Assembly (NCBI GenBank): GCA_020436025.1
Contig: JAGQYP010000014.1
Span: forward strand, 1-64,000
Length of the DNA stretch: 64,000 bases
Direction: 5' to 3'
Source of the DNA: Crocinitomicaceae bacterium
GTDB lineage: Bacteria > Bacteroidota > Bacteroidia > Flavobacteriales_D > Crocinitomicaceae
In this document: positions 37,304-46,667 of the stretch, one piece after another
Position numbering within the stretch: position 1 is the stretch's first letter
Layout: each line of letters begins with the position of its first letter
Notes under the pieces: generated by a model
The model's input: the letters and a program-made list of their open reading frames with translations, nothing else
The model's database searches: none
Told to the model about the DNA's origin: nothing
Made by a program: the position numbers and the translations under genes

Positions 37304-37558
37304 TTATTTTTTAAGGTGCTTCGCGTATCTTGATTTAAACTTATCAATTCTACCTGCAGTATCCACAAACTGTTGCACACCTGTAAAGAATGGGTGCGAC
37401 ATGTGTGAGATATCCAATTTGATCAATGGGTATTCAGTTCCTTCAAACTCAATAGTCTCTTCACTTGGAGCACATGATCTAGTTACAAACATATAATCGT
37501 TCCCCATGTCTTTGAATACAACCTCTCTGTAATTGTCTGGATGAATATCTTTCTTCAT
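37304..37558 (-). CDS. rpmE: ribosomal protein L31 type B
   Basis: An 84-residue large-subunit ribosomal protein. MKKDIHP, a YREVVF segment, HPFFTG and the RIDKFKSRY tail identify L31. It has no CxxC zinc pairs, so it is the zinc-independent type B form. I use ATG 37558: the promoter box at 37589-37619 makes the in-frame ATG at 37618 impossible. The gene is a single unit with a textbook promoter and terminator. Confidence 0.95.
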   Translation of the reverse strand: MKKDIHPDNYREVVFKDMGNDYMFVTRSCAPSEETIEFEGTEYPLIKLDISHMSHPFFTGVQQFVDTAGRIDKFKSRYAKHLKK

Positions 37559-37588
37559 TATTTCTGCTTTTTCTAAAAATTCGAGGTG

Positions 37589-37619
37589 CAAATTTAGTGG
37601 ATTTAATTTTATTGACAAA
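37589..37619 (-). promoter_or_regulatory. promoter of rpmE
   Basis: Minus strand TTTG (37616-37619), 19 bases, TAAATTTG (37589-37596): an exact match to the Bacteroidota consensus. The leader to ATG 37558 would be about 25 bases. Confidence 0.7.
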
Positions 37620-37736
37620 TGAAAACCTTAATTTTTTTAACGATTTGACCACTTTTTTTTGAAGTCCTTTAAAATCAATATTCTCTTTCAATGATAAAAC
37701 AAATATGGCAAAACCACGTTTTAAAACCAAATTACT

Positions 37737-37744
37737 TATTTTTG
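37737..37744 (+). promoter_or_regulatory. candidate -7 element of the lipoprotein gene
   Basis: TATTTTTG fits TAnnTTTG and lies 14 bases before ATG 37759. It suggests that the frame's upstream ATG at 37705 is not used. Confidence 0.4.
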
Positions 37745-37758
37745 CAAAAAATTTATTG

Positions 37759-39147
37759 ATGTTCAGATCCCTTTTTATTGTTGCTTTATTTGTGATTTTA
37801 GGTTTGTCGACTTCCAATTGTAAAAAGAATGGTACATCGGCTGGAAACCTTCAATTTTCTCAAGATACGATCTTATTTGATACCGTTTTCACCACATTAG
37901 GGAATGCTACACGAAACATCAGAATTTATAATCCAGATAAAAACAAAATCATCATTGAAGAAATCGAATTGATGGGAGGCGCTTCTTCTCCTTTCTCTAT
38001 TAATGTAGATGGAACTTCGGCAGATTATATTGAGAACATTCATATTAATGGAGAGGATAGTTTATTCCTTTTTGCTCAGGTAATCTTAGATGTAAACAAC
38101 CAAAACCTCCCCATGGTAGTGGAAGACTCAATTCGCTTTCGTACTAATGGTGTGGATCAATATGTTCATTTAATTGTTTGGGGTCAGGATGCTTATTTTC
38201 ATGTAAATGAAGTCGTGAGTGGGGTTTGGAATAACGACAAACCGCACATCATCTACGGAACTGCCGCAGTAGGTTACCCAGGAATCGATTCCAATTTGAA
38301 TTTGACCATTAATTCGGGTACACAAGTGCATTTTTATAATGAATCCTCTTTAATTGTCTATAAATCTACCCTGAATATTGCCGGATCCCCTTGTGGTGGA
38401 GAAGTAGTCTTTCAGGGCACACGTTTGGAATCCTTTTACGACAATCTTCCTGGTCAATACTATGGTTTAGGTATCATTCAGGGAATTGACTGTACGATTG
38501 ACGGATTAATCATGAAAAACAGTGCTTATGGAATTACAGTTGACAGCACGAATTCCACAGGTTATGCGCTTACATTGACCAATTCCATTGTCCAGCAAAG
38601 TGAATTTTACAATTTAAGAGGACAGCGCAGTGGTACCATGGATGTCAACAATTGCATCTTCTCGAATGCCGGAATTTACTCTGTTTGGTTAGGTTCAGGG
38701 AGAGATTATCGTTTTCAAAATGTAACTGTCGCCAATCATTGGTCAGGAACTAGACAAACGCCCGGATTTGTATTACAAAATTGGGAATACACTTCTTCCG
38801 CGATTTACATCTATCCTTTGGATAATGCAGAATTTTACAATTGTTCTTTCACTGGGAATATTGACAATGAATTTATCATTGACACCTTGAATGGAGGAAC
38901 GGTCAATTACGGTTTCTTTAATTGTCTGTTGAAAAACGAAACACCCTATGGTTCTGGATTTACGAGTTGTTTATGGAATATGGATCCACTTTTTAACGAT
39001 CCATCTACTTACGATTTCAAATATCCAATCAATTCTCCTTTAAGTGGTAACGGAACCATCTTTGCTCCCAACCTATTTGCTATTGATTTAGATTGCAAAG
39101 CAAGAACCAACCCCATCGACATAGGAGCTTATGACGATCCACAGTAG
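37759..39147 (+). CDS. lipoprotein with a probable right-handed beta-helix
   Basis: About 462 residues. A signal peptide with a lipobox ends at Cys (LSTSNCKKN). Next is an Ig-like N-terminal part (DTVFTTLGNATRNIRIYNPD), then a long region with repeated Gly/Asn/Val turns (about residues 150-420) that looks like a parallel beta-helix. The end is compact (SGNGTIFAPNLFAIDLDCKARTNPIDIGAYD), as in beta-helix proteins carrying a choice-of-anchor domain. The outer-membrane location is inferred from the lipobox. The activity is unknown; such folds often bind or cut polysaccharides. Confidence 0.8.
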   Translation: MFRSLFIVALFVILGLSTSNCKKNGTSAGNLQFSQDTILFDTVFTTLGNATRNIRIYNPDKNKIIIEEIELMGGASSPFSINVDGTSADYIENIHINGEDSLFLFAQVILDVNNQNLPMVVEDSIRFRTNGVDQYVHLIVWGQDAYFHVNEVVSGVWNNDKPHIIYGTAAVGYPGIDSNLNLTINSGTQVHFYNESSLIVYKSTLNIAGSPCGGEVVFQGTRLESFYDNLPGQYYGLGIIQGIDCTIDGLIMKNSAYGITVDSTNSTGYALTLTNSIVQQSEFYNLRGQRSGTMDVNNCIFSNAGIYSVWLGSGRDYRFQNVTVANHWSGTRQTPGFVLQNWEYTSSAIYIYPLDNAEFYNCSFTGNIDNEFIIDTLNGGTVNYGFFNCLLKNETPYGSGFTSCLWNMDPLFNDPSTYDFKYPINSPLSGNGTIFAPNLFAIDLDCKARTNPIDIGAYDDPQ

Positions 39148-39383
39148 TTGGATGATTGAACGCAGGATTTTAGACATTTAGATCGCTTCGCTTACAGACT
39201 CAAGACCGCTCGTACCTCGCTTAAAGACTCTCAATTGTTTGGCTTTCTTCGAAAATTCGAGTTATTCTTCGTAAAACGATATAGCCCTGGAATTCTATTT
39301 TTGGATTAGCTAGACGAAGAACCCTTCGATTATCTCTGAGGACGAAAACTAGAACTTTGAACCTAAAACCGAGTTAAAAGCCA

Positions 39384-39413
39384 CAAAAAAAGCCCCTCCA
39401 AACTGGAGAGGCT
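39384..39413 (-). terminator. rho-independent terminator of rpmH
   Basis: A stem of AGCC and CTCC arms pairing with GGAG and GGCT, separated by one mismatch and closed by a 5-base loop. In the minus direction it is followed by T's (39384-39390). It sits 24 bp past the rpmH stop. Confidence 0.8.
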
Positions 39414-39436
39414 CAATTTCTTTACCGAGATGAAAA

Positions 39437-39595
39437 TTATCTTTTCGCAACTTTCTCACAAGAAACAGAAAGCTTCTTTCTACCTTTTTTTCTTCTCGCA
39501 GCTAATACTTTTCTACCCGCTTTGGTAGCCATTCTAGATCTAAAACCATGTTTGTTTTTTCTCTTTCTTTTCGACGGTTGAAACGTTCTTTTCAT
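39437..39595 (-). CDS. rpmH: ribosomal protein L34
   Basis: A 52-residue, very basic protein. The start [19 protein letters not shown] is the L34 signature; the middle is [19 protein letters not shown], with a short C-terminal tail after it. The length is near the usual 45-53 residues. The ATG at 39595 lies about 42 bases after the predicted transcription start. No dnaA or rnpA lies beside it, so the canonical rpmH neighbourhood is not kept here. Confidence 0.97.
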   Translation of the reverse strand: MKRTFQPSKRKRKNKHGFRSRMATKAGRKVLAARRKKGRKKLSVSCEKVAKR

Positions 39596-39642
39596 CTCTC
39601 AAATATTATAATTCTGTTCTCTTTCTTCAAAAATTCGGACTG

Positions 39643-39672
39643 CAAAGATAGAACATTTTTTCTATACGCAAA
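39643..39672 (-). promoter_or_regulatory. promoter of rpmH
   Basis: Minus strand TTTG (39669-39672), 18 bases, TATCTTTG (39643-39650): an exact match to the Bacteroidota consensus. It predicts a start near 39637. Confidence 0.7.
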
Positions 39673-39768
39673 AGAATTTTTACTGCTTTCCAAATATTTT
39701 GCAAATATGTATGCTTTTTTCGAGGATTCCAAGTAAATTCGCAGCCCCATCAAAGGGGACCAAACTGA

Positions 39769-41577
39769 ATGGCAAGAAGAGATAATACAGAAAAGATTAA
39801 GCTTTCAAAAGAGTCGTATAAAAAGGCCCGAAAATTCTTTACTTTCCTCAAACCTTACAGATCCCAATTCATCATTGGATGGTTGTTTTTGGTACTTTCT
39901 AGTTTGACCACCATGGCTTTCCCCTATTTAATGGGAAAACTTTTTGGCGCATCCAACATCACTTCGAACGAAACCAATGTTGCAGACCAAATCAAAGACC
40001 TAGATAGTTTAAGTTCGGTAGTCATTGCTCTTTTTCTCATTTTCGGATTTCAGTCGATCTTTTCATTTTTTCGCATCTATTTGTTCTCTAAAGTAACAGA
40101 AGGTGCTCTGAGAGACATGCGAAATGCGACTTTTACGAAATTGATCAATTTACCCACGGATTTCTTTAATAAAAACAAAACGGGTGAACTAAGTTCTAGA
40201 ATTGCAACGGATATCAACTTGGTAAGGGAAACCTTGAATACAACCATTTCAGAGTTTTTCAGACAAGTCATTACAATTTCAATTACGGTCGTCTTACTCT
40301 GGTTCATATCTTGGAAATTAGCTTTACTCATGCTTTCCACTGTACCGGTGATGGCCATTATTGCGGTGTTTTTCGGAAGATATATTAAGAAGTTATCGAA
40401 GAATGCTCAGGACGAATCAGCTAAGTCCAATGCCATCGTGGAAGAATCATTAAGCTCAATTGTGAATGTGAAGTCCTTTACCAATGAAGTTTTTGAATTG
40501 GGTCGCTACAAAAAAGCAGTGGAAACCATTCGCATATTAAATGTAAAGTCGGGAACCTGGAGAGGCTTATTTGTGTCCTTTATCTTCATGGCCATGTTTG
40601 GAGCCATTATCTTCGTTCTGTGGCAAGGAATGATCATGAAAATGAATGGAGAAATTCCTTACGACATGTTCATTACTTTCCTATTCTTTACGGTCATGAT
40701 GGGGGCTTCATTTGGTGCATTACCTGATTTGTATGCTAAAATTCAAAGAGCTATCGGTGCAACGGAATCTTTGATGACTATTTTGGATGAAGATGATGAG
40801 TCGGTTGTATTTTCAGGAAAAGAAACTCCAAAAATTACTGGAAACATTGAGTTTGACCATGTGAAATTTGCCTATCCTCAAAGAAAAGAGATTGAAGTGA
40901 TTCGGGATTTGAGTTTTTCGGTCAAACAAGGAGAATTATTCGCCATTGTAGGTGAATCTGGAGCAGGAAAATCAACCATCACACAACTTTTATTGAAATT
41001 TTACAATATAGATGGAGGTGCCATTAAATTTGATGGCGTGGATCAAAAAGAGATTGCCACTGAACATTTGAGAGATCATATTGGATTGGTTCCACAGGAA
41101 GTCTTATTGTTTAGTGGAACTATCAGAGAAAACATTGCTTACGGAAAAATCAATGCCTCAGAAGAGGAAATCCACAATGCGGCTAAACAAGCCAATGCCT
41201 TAGAATTTATCAATGAGTTTCCCGATGGATTTGAGACAGAAGTTGGAAACAGAGGAATTCAATTATCCGGCGGACAAAAACAAAGAATTGCTATTGCAAG
41301 AGCTCTGTTAAAGGACCCTGAAATCTTAATTCTCGATGAAGCAACTTCCGCTTTGGATTCTCAATCTGAGCGATTGGTACAAGACGCACTGGATAATCTA
41401 ATGAAAGGAAGAACATCCATTGTCATTGCACATAGATTGTCTACCATTAAAAATGCGGATAAGATCATTGTAATGGAGAAAGGACAAATCATCCAAACAG
41501 GAAATCATGAAGAACTCATGGCAAGCAACAACGGCAAATATTTTGAGCTGAATCAGTTGCAGAGAATGGTGGATTGA
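39769..41577 (+). CDS. ABC exporter, fused membrane and ATPase domains
   Basis: A 602-residue half-transporter. The membrane domain has six segments (about residues 35-310). The ATPase has Walker A GESGAGKST (about 403), the Q-loop VPQEVLLFSG, signature LSGGQ and Walker B LILDEATSALD, all intact. It resembles MsbA/multidrug-type exporters and would work as a homodimer. The substrate could be a lipid or drug. It is transcribed from a region upstream with the rpmH gene on the other strand. No co-transcribed partner follows; an 8-bp tandem array lies directly after it. Confidence 0.93.
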   Translation: MARRDNTEKIKLSKESYKKARKFFTFLKPYRSQFIIGWLFLVLSSLTTMAFPYLMGKLFGASNITSNETNVADQIKDLDSLSSVVIALFLIFGFQSIFSFFRIYLFSKVTEGALRDMRNATFTKLINLPTDFFNKNKTGELSSRIATDINLVRETLNTTISEFFRQVITISITVVLLWFISWKLALLMLSTVPVMAIIAVFFGRYIKKLSKNAQDESAKSNAIVEESLSSIVNVKSFTNEVFELGRYKKAVETIRILNVKSGTWRGLFVSFIFMAMFGAIIFVLWQGMIMKMNGEIPYDMFITFLFFTVMMGASFGALPDLYAKIQRAIGATESLMTILDEDDESVVFSGKETPKITGNIEFDHVKFAYPQRKEIEVIRDLSFSVKQGELFAIVGESGAGKSTITQLLLKFYNIDGGAIKFDGVDQKEIATEHLRDHIGLVPQEVLLFSGTIRENIAYGKINASEEEIHNAAKQANALEFINEFPDGFETEVGNRGIQLSGGQKQRIAIARALLKDPEILILDEATSALDSQSERLVQDALDNLMKGRTSIVIAHRLSTIKNADKIIVMEKGQIIQTGNHEELMASNNGKYFELNQLQRMVD

Positions 41578-41582
41578 TTTTT

Positions 41583-41630
41583 GGTGTGCTGGTGTGCTAG
41601 TGTGCTGGTGTGCTGGTGTGCTGGTGTGCT
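41583..41630. repeat. 8-bp tandem array, six copies
   Basis: Six consecutive copies of GGTGTGCT (one with A in place of the first G) directly downstream of the ABC exporter gene. It belongs to a group of short intergenic arrays seen at several places in the window. Confidence 0.9.
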
Positions 41631-41663
41631 GGTTAAAAGTAATTCATTTCACATTTCACATTC

Positions 41664-41698
41664 TTAATTGATAATTGATAATTGATAATTGATAATTG
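41664..41698. repeat. 7-bp tandem array, five copies
   Basis: ATAATTG repeated four times after a TTAATTG variant. It lies between the ABC exporter and the DPP-IV-like gene, 34 bp after the 8-bp array. Confidence 0.9.
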
Positions 41699-41742
41699 AA
41701 TTTTAACCACTTATCATCTAAATCAGAGAACTTAGCACATAG

Positions 41743-41758
41743 TACTAAGAACTTAGTA
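41743..41758. repeat. 7-bp perfect inverted repeat
   Basis: TACTAAG, two bases, CTTAGTA, located 40 bp upstream of the DPP-IV-like ATG. It could be an operator; it may as well be chance in this repetitive spacer. Confidence 0.4.
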
Positions 41759-41797
41759 TGAATTCTACTATATTTAAGACCCGAAAAACAGAATATT

Positions 41798-43969
41798 ATG
41801 AGACTACAAGCATTATTTATTGGATTCATCCTTTTAGCAAGTACTCTGCATGCTCAGGAAAAATTGACGGTAGAGAAAATTTGGAAGCAATGGGAATTTT
41901 CAGGAGATCGTGTTCAATCCTTTAGTAGCATGAGTGACGGGAATTTCTTTACCCGTTTGGAAGGATCGAAAATTAATAAGTATGCTTTCAAAAAGGCTGA
42001 TAAAATAGTAGAGACCATTTTTGATGGAAGTACAACTACTTTCGATGGAAAAAACATCAAAGTGGAAGATTATTTCTTCAATGCGGATGAAACTAAATTG
42101 TTATTGGCTACTAATATTCAGTCTATTTATAGAAGAAGCTTTACCGCGAAATATTATATCTACGATACCAAAACCAAAAAACTTGATGAGCTTTCAGGAA
42201 ATCCAAATCCAGAACAATTGGCTGAATTTTCACCTGATGGAACGAAAGTGGCCTTTGTTCGAGACAACAACCTTTTTTATAAAGACCTAGCATCAGGAAA
42301 AGAACTTATTGTGACGAAAGACGGCAGAAAAAATGCCATCATCAACGGAACCGCGGATTGGGTTTATGAAGAAGAATTTGCCATCACAAAAGGATTTTAC
42401 TGGTCTTCAGATTCGAAAAAGATCGCTTATTATAGATTTGACGAATCTTTGGTAAAGGAATTTACCATGTTCTATTATCAAGATCTTTATCCGGAAAACT
42501 ACACCTTCAAATACCCAAAAGCAGGTGAACGAAATTCAAAAGTGCAAATCTTCATTTTTGACTGTAATACGGGGTACAAGCATAGTTCAGAGTTGAAAGA
42601 TTACGAATACATTCCGAGAATTAAGTGGGCAAAAGATCCGAATAAATTGATTGTTTTGACCATGAACAGACATCAATCCAAATTAGATTACAATTTGATA
42701 GAAATGTTCCCTGTGAAAAACAATGTGATTAAGGTCAACCAGATTTATTCTGAATCTTCTAAAACTTATGTGGAGATTGATGACAATTTAATCTTTTTGG
42801 AAGATGGAAGTGGGTTTATCCGAACTTCAGAAATGAATGGATACAATCATATCTACAAAATTGGTTTTGATGGAAATGCCACTCAAATCACGAATGGAAC
42901 TTGGGATGTGATTGAATTTAAAGGTTTAGACCAAAAAAATGGAATCATCTATTATACTTCTGCAGAAGAAGGCGCGATGTATTCGGCCTTGTATTCAATC
43001 AAACTTGACGGAAGTGGTAAAAACAAGCTTTCAACTCAAAAAGGTAACAATGACGCACAATTCTCAAATGGAATGCGCTATTATGTGAATTACTATTCTA
43101 ACATCAATACACCTTCTACGATCACTTTGCATGATTCTAAAGGTAAGTTGATCAGTACCTTGGTAGACAATTCTTCTTTAAATGCTAGACTTGCAAAGTA
43201 TGATTTTGGTAAAAAGGAATTCGTTCAATTTGATGGTGCGGAAGGAAAATTAAATGGCTGGATTCTGAAACCAAAAAATTTCGATCCGAATAAGAAATAC
43301 CCCATTTACTTTAATGTTTATTGCGGTCCAGGTCACAATACGGTTGTAGATCAATGGGAAGGAGCCAATCACATGTTCCACCATCTTTTGGCACAGGAAG
43401 ACTATGTAGTAGTTTCTGTGGATCCAAGAGGAACAATGTACAGAGGGGCGGATTTCAAAAAATCAACTTATTTGCAACTAGGTAAATTAGAGACAGAAGA
43501 TGTGATTGCGGTGGCAAAAAACCTTCAAAAAGAGTCCTGGGTGGATGCCGACCGAATTGGAATCATGGGGTGGAGTTATGGAGGATACATGTCTTCTCTA
43601 GCCATCACAAAAGGAGCTGATGTATTTAAAATGGCGATTGCTGTTGCTCCGGTTACCAACTGGAAATATTACGACAATATTTATACTGAAAGGTTCATGA
43701 GAACTCCTCAGGAAAACAATGGTGGGTATGAAGACAATTCACCAATTAATCACGTTGATAAATTGAAAGGAAAATACTTATTGGTTCACGGTGATTTTGA
43801 TGACAACGTTCACGTTCAAAATACAATGGAAATGGTGAACAGATTGGTTGCAAAAGGTAAAGACTTTGATTTGTTCATTTATCCAAATAGAAATCACTCT
43901 ATCTATGGAGGAGGAGCCAGAGCACATCTTTTTAACAAAATTTTAACGTTCATTAAAAGCAACCTCTAA
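41798..43969 (+). CDS. S9B dipeptidyl-peptidase IV-like serine peptidase
   Basis: A 723-residue protein with a signal peptide (ending LHAQ, about residue 20). The DPP-IV N-terminal propeller (about 90-450) is followed by a prolyl-oligopeptidase catalytic domain. The triad is visible: Ser in GWSYGGYMSS, Asp in HGDFDDNVHVQN, His in NRNHSIYGG. A double-Glu segment (VYEEEFA) in the propeller is the usual site that binds the substrate's free amino end. It would release X-Pro or X-Ala dipeptides from peptides in the periplasm. It stands alone with its own spacer. Confidence 0.93.
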   Translation: MRLQALFIGFILLASTLHAQEKLTVEKIWKQWEFSGDRVQSFSSMSDGNFFTRLEGSKINKYAFKKADKIVETIFDGSTTTFDGKNIKVEDYFFNADETKLLLATNIQSIYRRSFTAKYYIYDTKTKKLDELSGNPNPEQLAEFSPDGTKVAFVRDNNLFYKDLASGKELIVTKDGRKNAIINGTADWVYEEEFAITKGFYWSSDSKKIAYYRFDESLVKEFTMFYYQDLYPENYTFKYPKAGERNSKVQIFIFDCNTGYKHSSELKDYEYIPRIKWAKDPNKLIVLTMNRHQSKLDYNLIEMFPVKNNVIKVNQIYSESSKTYVEIDDNLIFLEDGSGFIRTSEMNGYNHIYKIGFDGNATQITNGTWDVIEFKGLDQKNGIIYYTSAEEGAMYSALYSIKLDGSGKNKLSTQKGNNDAQFSNGMRYYVNYYSNINTPSTITLHDSKGKLISTLVDNSSLNARLAKYDFGKKEFVQFDGAEGKLNGWILKPKNFDPNKKYPIYFNVYCGPGHNTVVDQWEGANHMFHHLLAQEDYVVVSVDPRGTMYRGADFKKSTYLQLGKLETEDVIAVAKNLQKESWVDADRIGIMGWSYGGYMSSLAITKGADVFKMAIAVAPVTNWKYYDNIYTERFMRTPQENNGGYEDNSPINHVDKLKGKYLLVHGDFDDNVHVQNTMEMVNRLVAKGKDFDLFIYPNRNHSIYGGGARAHLFNKILTFIKSNL

Positions 43970-44039
43970 GGATTTATTGGGTTTATATATTGAAAGGGAA
44001 GCTTAGGTTTCTCGTTTCTATTATTAAAAGCAATACGTT

Positions 44040-44516
44040 ATGATGGGACTTTTGAATTCATTTTTGATCTTTACCTTTATCAATTTAAATGTGGCTACTT
44101 CTGAGCCTCCTGCTGGGGAAGTAGATTGGATGACCTTCGAACAAGCCATTCAAAAAAATCAATCAAATAAGCGATATATTTTCATTGATCTGTACACAGA
44201 TTGGTGTGGTTGGTGCAAGAGAATGGATGCCACTACTTTTAAAGAAAGTGAAGTGGTAACTTTCATGAATGAGCATTTTTACAGCGTGAAATTTGATGCA
44301 GAGCAAAAAGAAGATGTCAAGTACAAAGATCAGACTTTCAAATTTGTGGCCGCTGGCAGAAATGGAATTCATCAATTGGCTTATGCATTATTAGACGGAC
44401 AACTCTCCTACCCTTCTTTTGTGGTATTGGATAAGCAAGAGAAAAGAGTCACCGTTTTAAAGGGATACATGGATAAAGCCTCCTTGTTAGCCAAATTGAA
44501 AGTCATCGTGAAATAA
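44040..44516 (+). CDS. thioredoxin-like protein with a CxxC active site
   Basis: A 158-residue protein. A hydrophobic signal or anchor (about residues 1-20) precedes a thioredoxin fold with DWCGWCKRMD (CxxC near residues 59-62) and a cis-Pro region (SYPSFVVLD). The motif and the long insertion resemble thioredoxin-like DUF255/DsbD-gamma-type proteins. It is likely a periplasmic disulfide reductase or isomerase. Two ATGs (44040 and 44043) are possible starts. Its stop shares one base with the next ATG. Confidence 0.85.
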   Translation: MMGLLNSFLIFTFINLNVATSEPPAGEVDWMTFEQAIQKNQSNKRYIFIDLYTDWCGWCKRMDATTFKESEVVTFMNEHFYSVKFDAEQKEDVKYKDQTFKFVAAGRNGIHQLAYALLDGQLSYPSFVVLDKQEKRVTVLKGYMDKASLLAKLKVIVK

Positions 44517-44713
44517 TGGATTCAAATCATTCCTCCAAACAGACACCCACAGAACCAAAATGGAAAGAAGATTTCATGAGGTATTGGAATTTTTCCTTTC
44601 GGCCGATTGGTAATCATGCTCCAAATCAAGAAAATAAATATATTTTTTACGCACTACTTTTATTGATTCTTGGACCACTTTTATACCTGATTTTCAAGTT
44701 TTATATATTCTAA
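44516..44713 (+). CDS. small membrane protein
   Basis: A 65-residue protein. A polar N terminus rich in Ser, Thr and Pro is followed by one membrane segment near the C terminus (IFYALLLLILGPLLYLIFKFY). The start ATG overlaps the thioredoxin-like stop codon (TAATG), so it is translated from that message. No family is recognised. Confidence 0.6.
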   Translation: MDSNHSSKQTPTEPKWKEDFMRYWNFSFRPIGNHAPNQENKYIFYALLLLILGPLLYLIFKFYIF

Positions 44714-44846
44714 TGAAATCCCTTTAAACAGGGAGATTTAAGAAAGTTTTTGTTGGAACGAGAATTATTCTAAACGATAATTTTTTTTTGTGTGAAAATT
44801 TTCTATTTTTAGGCTCCGTATAAAAAATCTAAACATAAATTCGAAA

Positions 44847-46133
44847 ATGAGTGAGACTGCAAAACTTGAGCTCGACGGCAAATCATACGAATTACCCGTC
44901 GTTACTGGTTCTGAAAATGAGAAAGGGATTGACATAACTAAACTAAGAGCTATGTCTGGATATATTACCTTGGATTCCGGCTACAAAAACACTGGTGCAA
45001 CAGAAAGTGCCATTACGTTTTTGGATGGTGAAAAAGGAATTTTAAGATATAGAGGGTATCCAATTGAACAACTAGCCGAAAAAGCCACATTTTTAGAAGT
45101 TTCATTCTTGTTGATTTATGGGAAACTACCAACAAGAGACGAGCTAACAAAATTTAAGGAGAGCATTAAAAAGCACACATTGGTTCATGAAGACATGAAA
45201 CAGTTTTTTACTGCTTATCCGGCAAAAGCGCATCCAATGGGAATTTTATCTTCATTGGTTTGTACCTTATCTACATTCTATCCTGAATCTTTAAATCCAA
45301 ACAGACCACAAGAGGCTGTTGATTTGACGATTCACAGACTTTTAGCGAAGTTGCCAACATTGGCTGCAATGTCTTACAAGAACGCCATGCGTCATCCGAC
45401 AATGTATCCAAACAATGATTTAGATTATATCGAGAACTTCCTATTCATGATGTTTGCTATGCCAACTGAAGAATTCGAAGTGGATCCGGTTGTTGCAAAC
45501 GCATTGAACGTATTATTGATTCTTCACGCTGATCACGAGCAAAACTGTTCTACATCTACAGTAAGAATTGTAGGATCATCTCAAGCCAACTTATATACTT
45601 CAATCGCTGCCGGTATTTCAGCACTTTGGGGACCACTTCACGGTGGAGCAAACCAAGCGGTAATTGAGATGTTGGAGACGATCAAACAAGATGGAGGAGA
45701 TCTTGAAAAATGGATTCAAAAAGCAAAAGATAAAGATGATCCTTTCAGATTGATGGGATTCGGACACAGAGTTTACAAAAACTTCGATCCAAGAGCTAAA
45801 ATCATCAAGAAAGCTTGTGATGACGTATTAGGAAAATTGGGAATCCAAGATCCAGTATTGGATATTGCGAAGAAACTAGAAGAAGTTGCTCTAAGTGATC
45901 CATACTTCATTGAAAGAGGATTGTATCCAAACGTAGATTTCTATTCAGGAATCATTTACAAAGCGTTAGGAATTCCAACTGAGATGTTTACTGTAATGTT
46001 TGCATTAGGTAGACTTCCAGGATGGATTGCTCAATGGAAAGAAATGATCGAAAACGGTGAGCCAATTGGTAGACCAAGACAGATCTACGTTGGAGCAAAC
46101 GAAAGAAATTACGTACCAATCGATGCTAGATAA
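44847..46133 (+). CDS. gltA: citrate synthase
   Basis: A 428-residue TCA-cycle enzyme that joins oxaloacetate and acetyl-CoA. Active-site features are intact: His in WGPLHGGANQAV, His in GFGHRVYKNFDPR and Asp in PNVDFYSG, along with the CoA-binding region. The length matches the hexameric bacterial form. The gene is likely transcribed from a promoter in the AT-rich spacer at 44760-44815, but I see no clean consensus there. It is followed by the YKSDA repeat protein 31 bp downstream with no terminator between. Confidence 0.96.
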   Translation: MSETAKLELDGKSYELPVVTGSENEKGIDITKLRAMSGYITLDSGYKNTGATESAITFLDGEKGILRYRGYPIEQLAEKATFLEVSFLLIYGKLPTRDELTKFKESIKKHTLVHEDMKQFFTAYPAKAHPMGILSSLVCTLSTFYPESLNPNRPQEAVDLTIHRLLAKLPTLAAMSYKNAMRHPTMYPNNDLDYIENFLFMMFAMPTEEFEVDPVVANALNVLLILHADHEQNCSTSTVRIVGSSQANLYTSIAAGISALWGPLHGGANQAVIEMLETIKQDGGDLEKWIQKAKDKDDPFRLMGFGHRVYKNFDPRAKIIKKACDDVLGKLGIQDPVLDIAKKLEEVALSDPYFIERGLYPNVDFYSGIIYKALGIPTEMFTVMFALGRLPGWIAQWKEMIENGEPIGRPRQIYVGANERNYVPIDAR

Positions 46134-46164
46134 TAGCATCGATTGTTTTAAAAAATAAATCAAT

Positions 46165-46497
46165 ATGAAATCACTATTAGTTGTTTTAGGGATTACAATC
46201 GGTTCCATGGCATTTAGCCAAAAAGTGTTTACGGTTGATTACAAATCGGATGCGGATGTAAAAGTATTCGTAGTTGATTATAAATCCGATGCAGATTTAG
46301 TTGTCTACAAAGCAAGCTACAAATCAGATGCTGGAAACAATGATGGTGTGTGGTTTTTTGTTGATTACAAATCAGATGCAGACAAAAAAATCTATTTTGT
46401 AGATTACAAGTCTGACGCTGATGTGAAGATCTTTTTCTCAACTTACAAATCAGACGCAGGTTGGAAAAATTCTTCCAAGAAACATTATTTCTACTAG
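46165..46497 (+). CDS. secreted YKSDA tandem-repeat protein (DUF6150-like)
   Basis: A 110-residue protein. A signal peptide (residues 1-19, ending AFSQ) is followed by six repeats of a 13-residue unit of the form VDYKSDADxxVFx, the third one being 16 residues. Every unit keeps YKSDA; the rest varies. I recall this as the Bacteroidota DUF6150 family, with moderate certainty. The repeat suggests a small beta-solenoid or a stack of identical strands, but no structure is known to me. It lies 31 bp after gltA, with a strong terminator 64 bp downstream, so both are probably one transcript. Confidence 0.75.
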   Translation: MKSLLVVLGITIGSMAFSQKVFTVDYKSDADVKVFVVDYKSDADLVVYKASYKSDAGNNDGVWFFVDYKSDADKKIYFVDYKSDADVKIFFSTYKSDAGWKNSSKKHYFY

Positions 46498-46560
46498 ACA
46501 TTTGGCTTTAAGCTTTCGTTACGCCCCCCGTACGATTGTTTTTAGCCAATACAATATTTG

Positions 46561-46584
46561 AGGAGACTTCGGTCTCCTTTTTTT
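46561..46584 (+). terminator. rho-independent terminator after the YKSDA repeat gene
   Basis: A stem AGGAGAC/GTCTCCT with a TTCG tetraloop, followed by a T run. It is a canonical strong terminator for the gltA unit. Confidence 0.93.
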
Positions 46585-46667
46585 ATGCCCTAAATTCAGC
46601 TTTAAGAGAAAAATTGTTTTCTGCATTTCCAATTATTCATTTTGAATTTTGCACTTTGAATTTTGAA

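Noticed and set aside
37705..37758. In-frame ATG upstream of the beta-helix lipoprotein
   Set aside because: A -7 box at 37737-37744 falls inside this stretch and the lipobox signal begins at 37759.
44714..44760. Possible terminator after the small membrane protein
   Set aside because: There is a weak ATCCCT/AGGGAGAT stem with a bulge but no T run directly after it.
46229..46501. 90-residue antisense reading frame over the YKSDA repeat gene
   Set aside because: It is the complement of a repeated sequence, is basic and has no signal or family features; the sense frame has a signal peptide and a conserved repeat.
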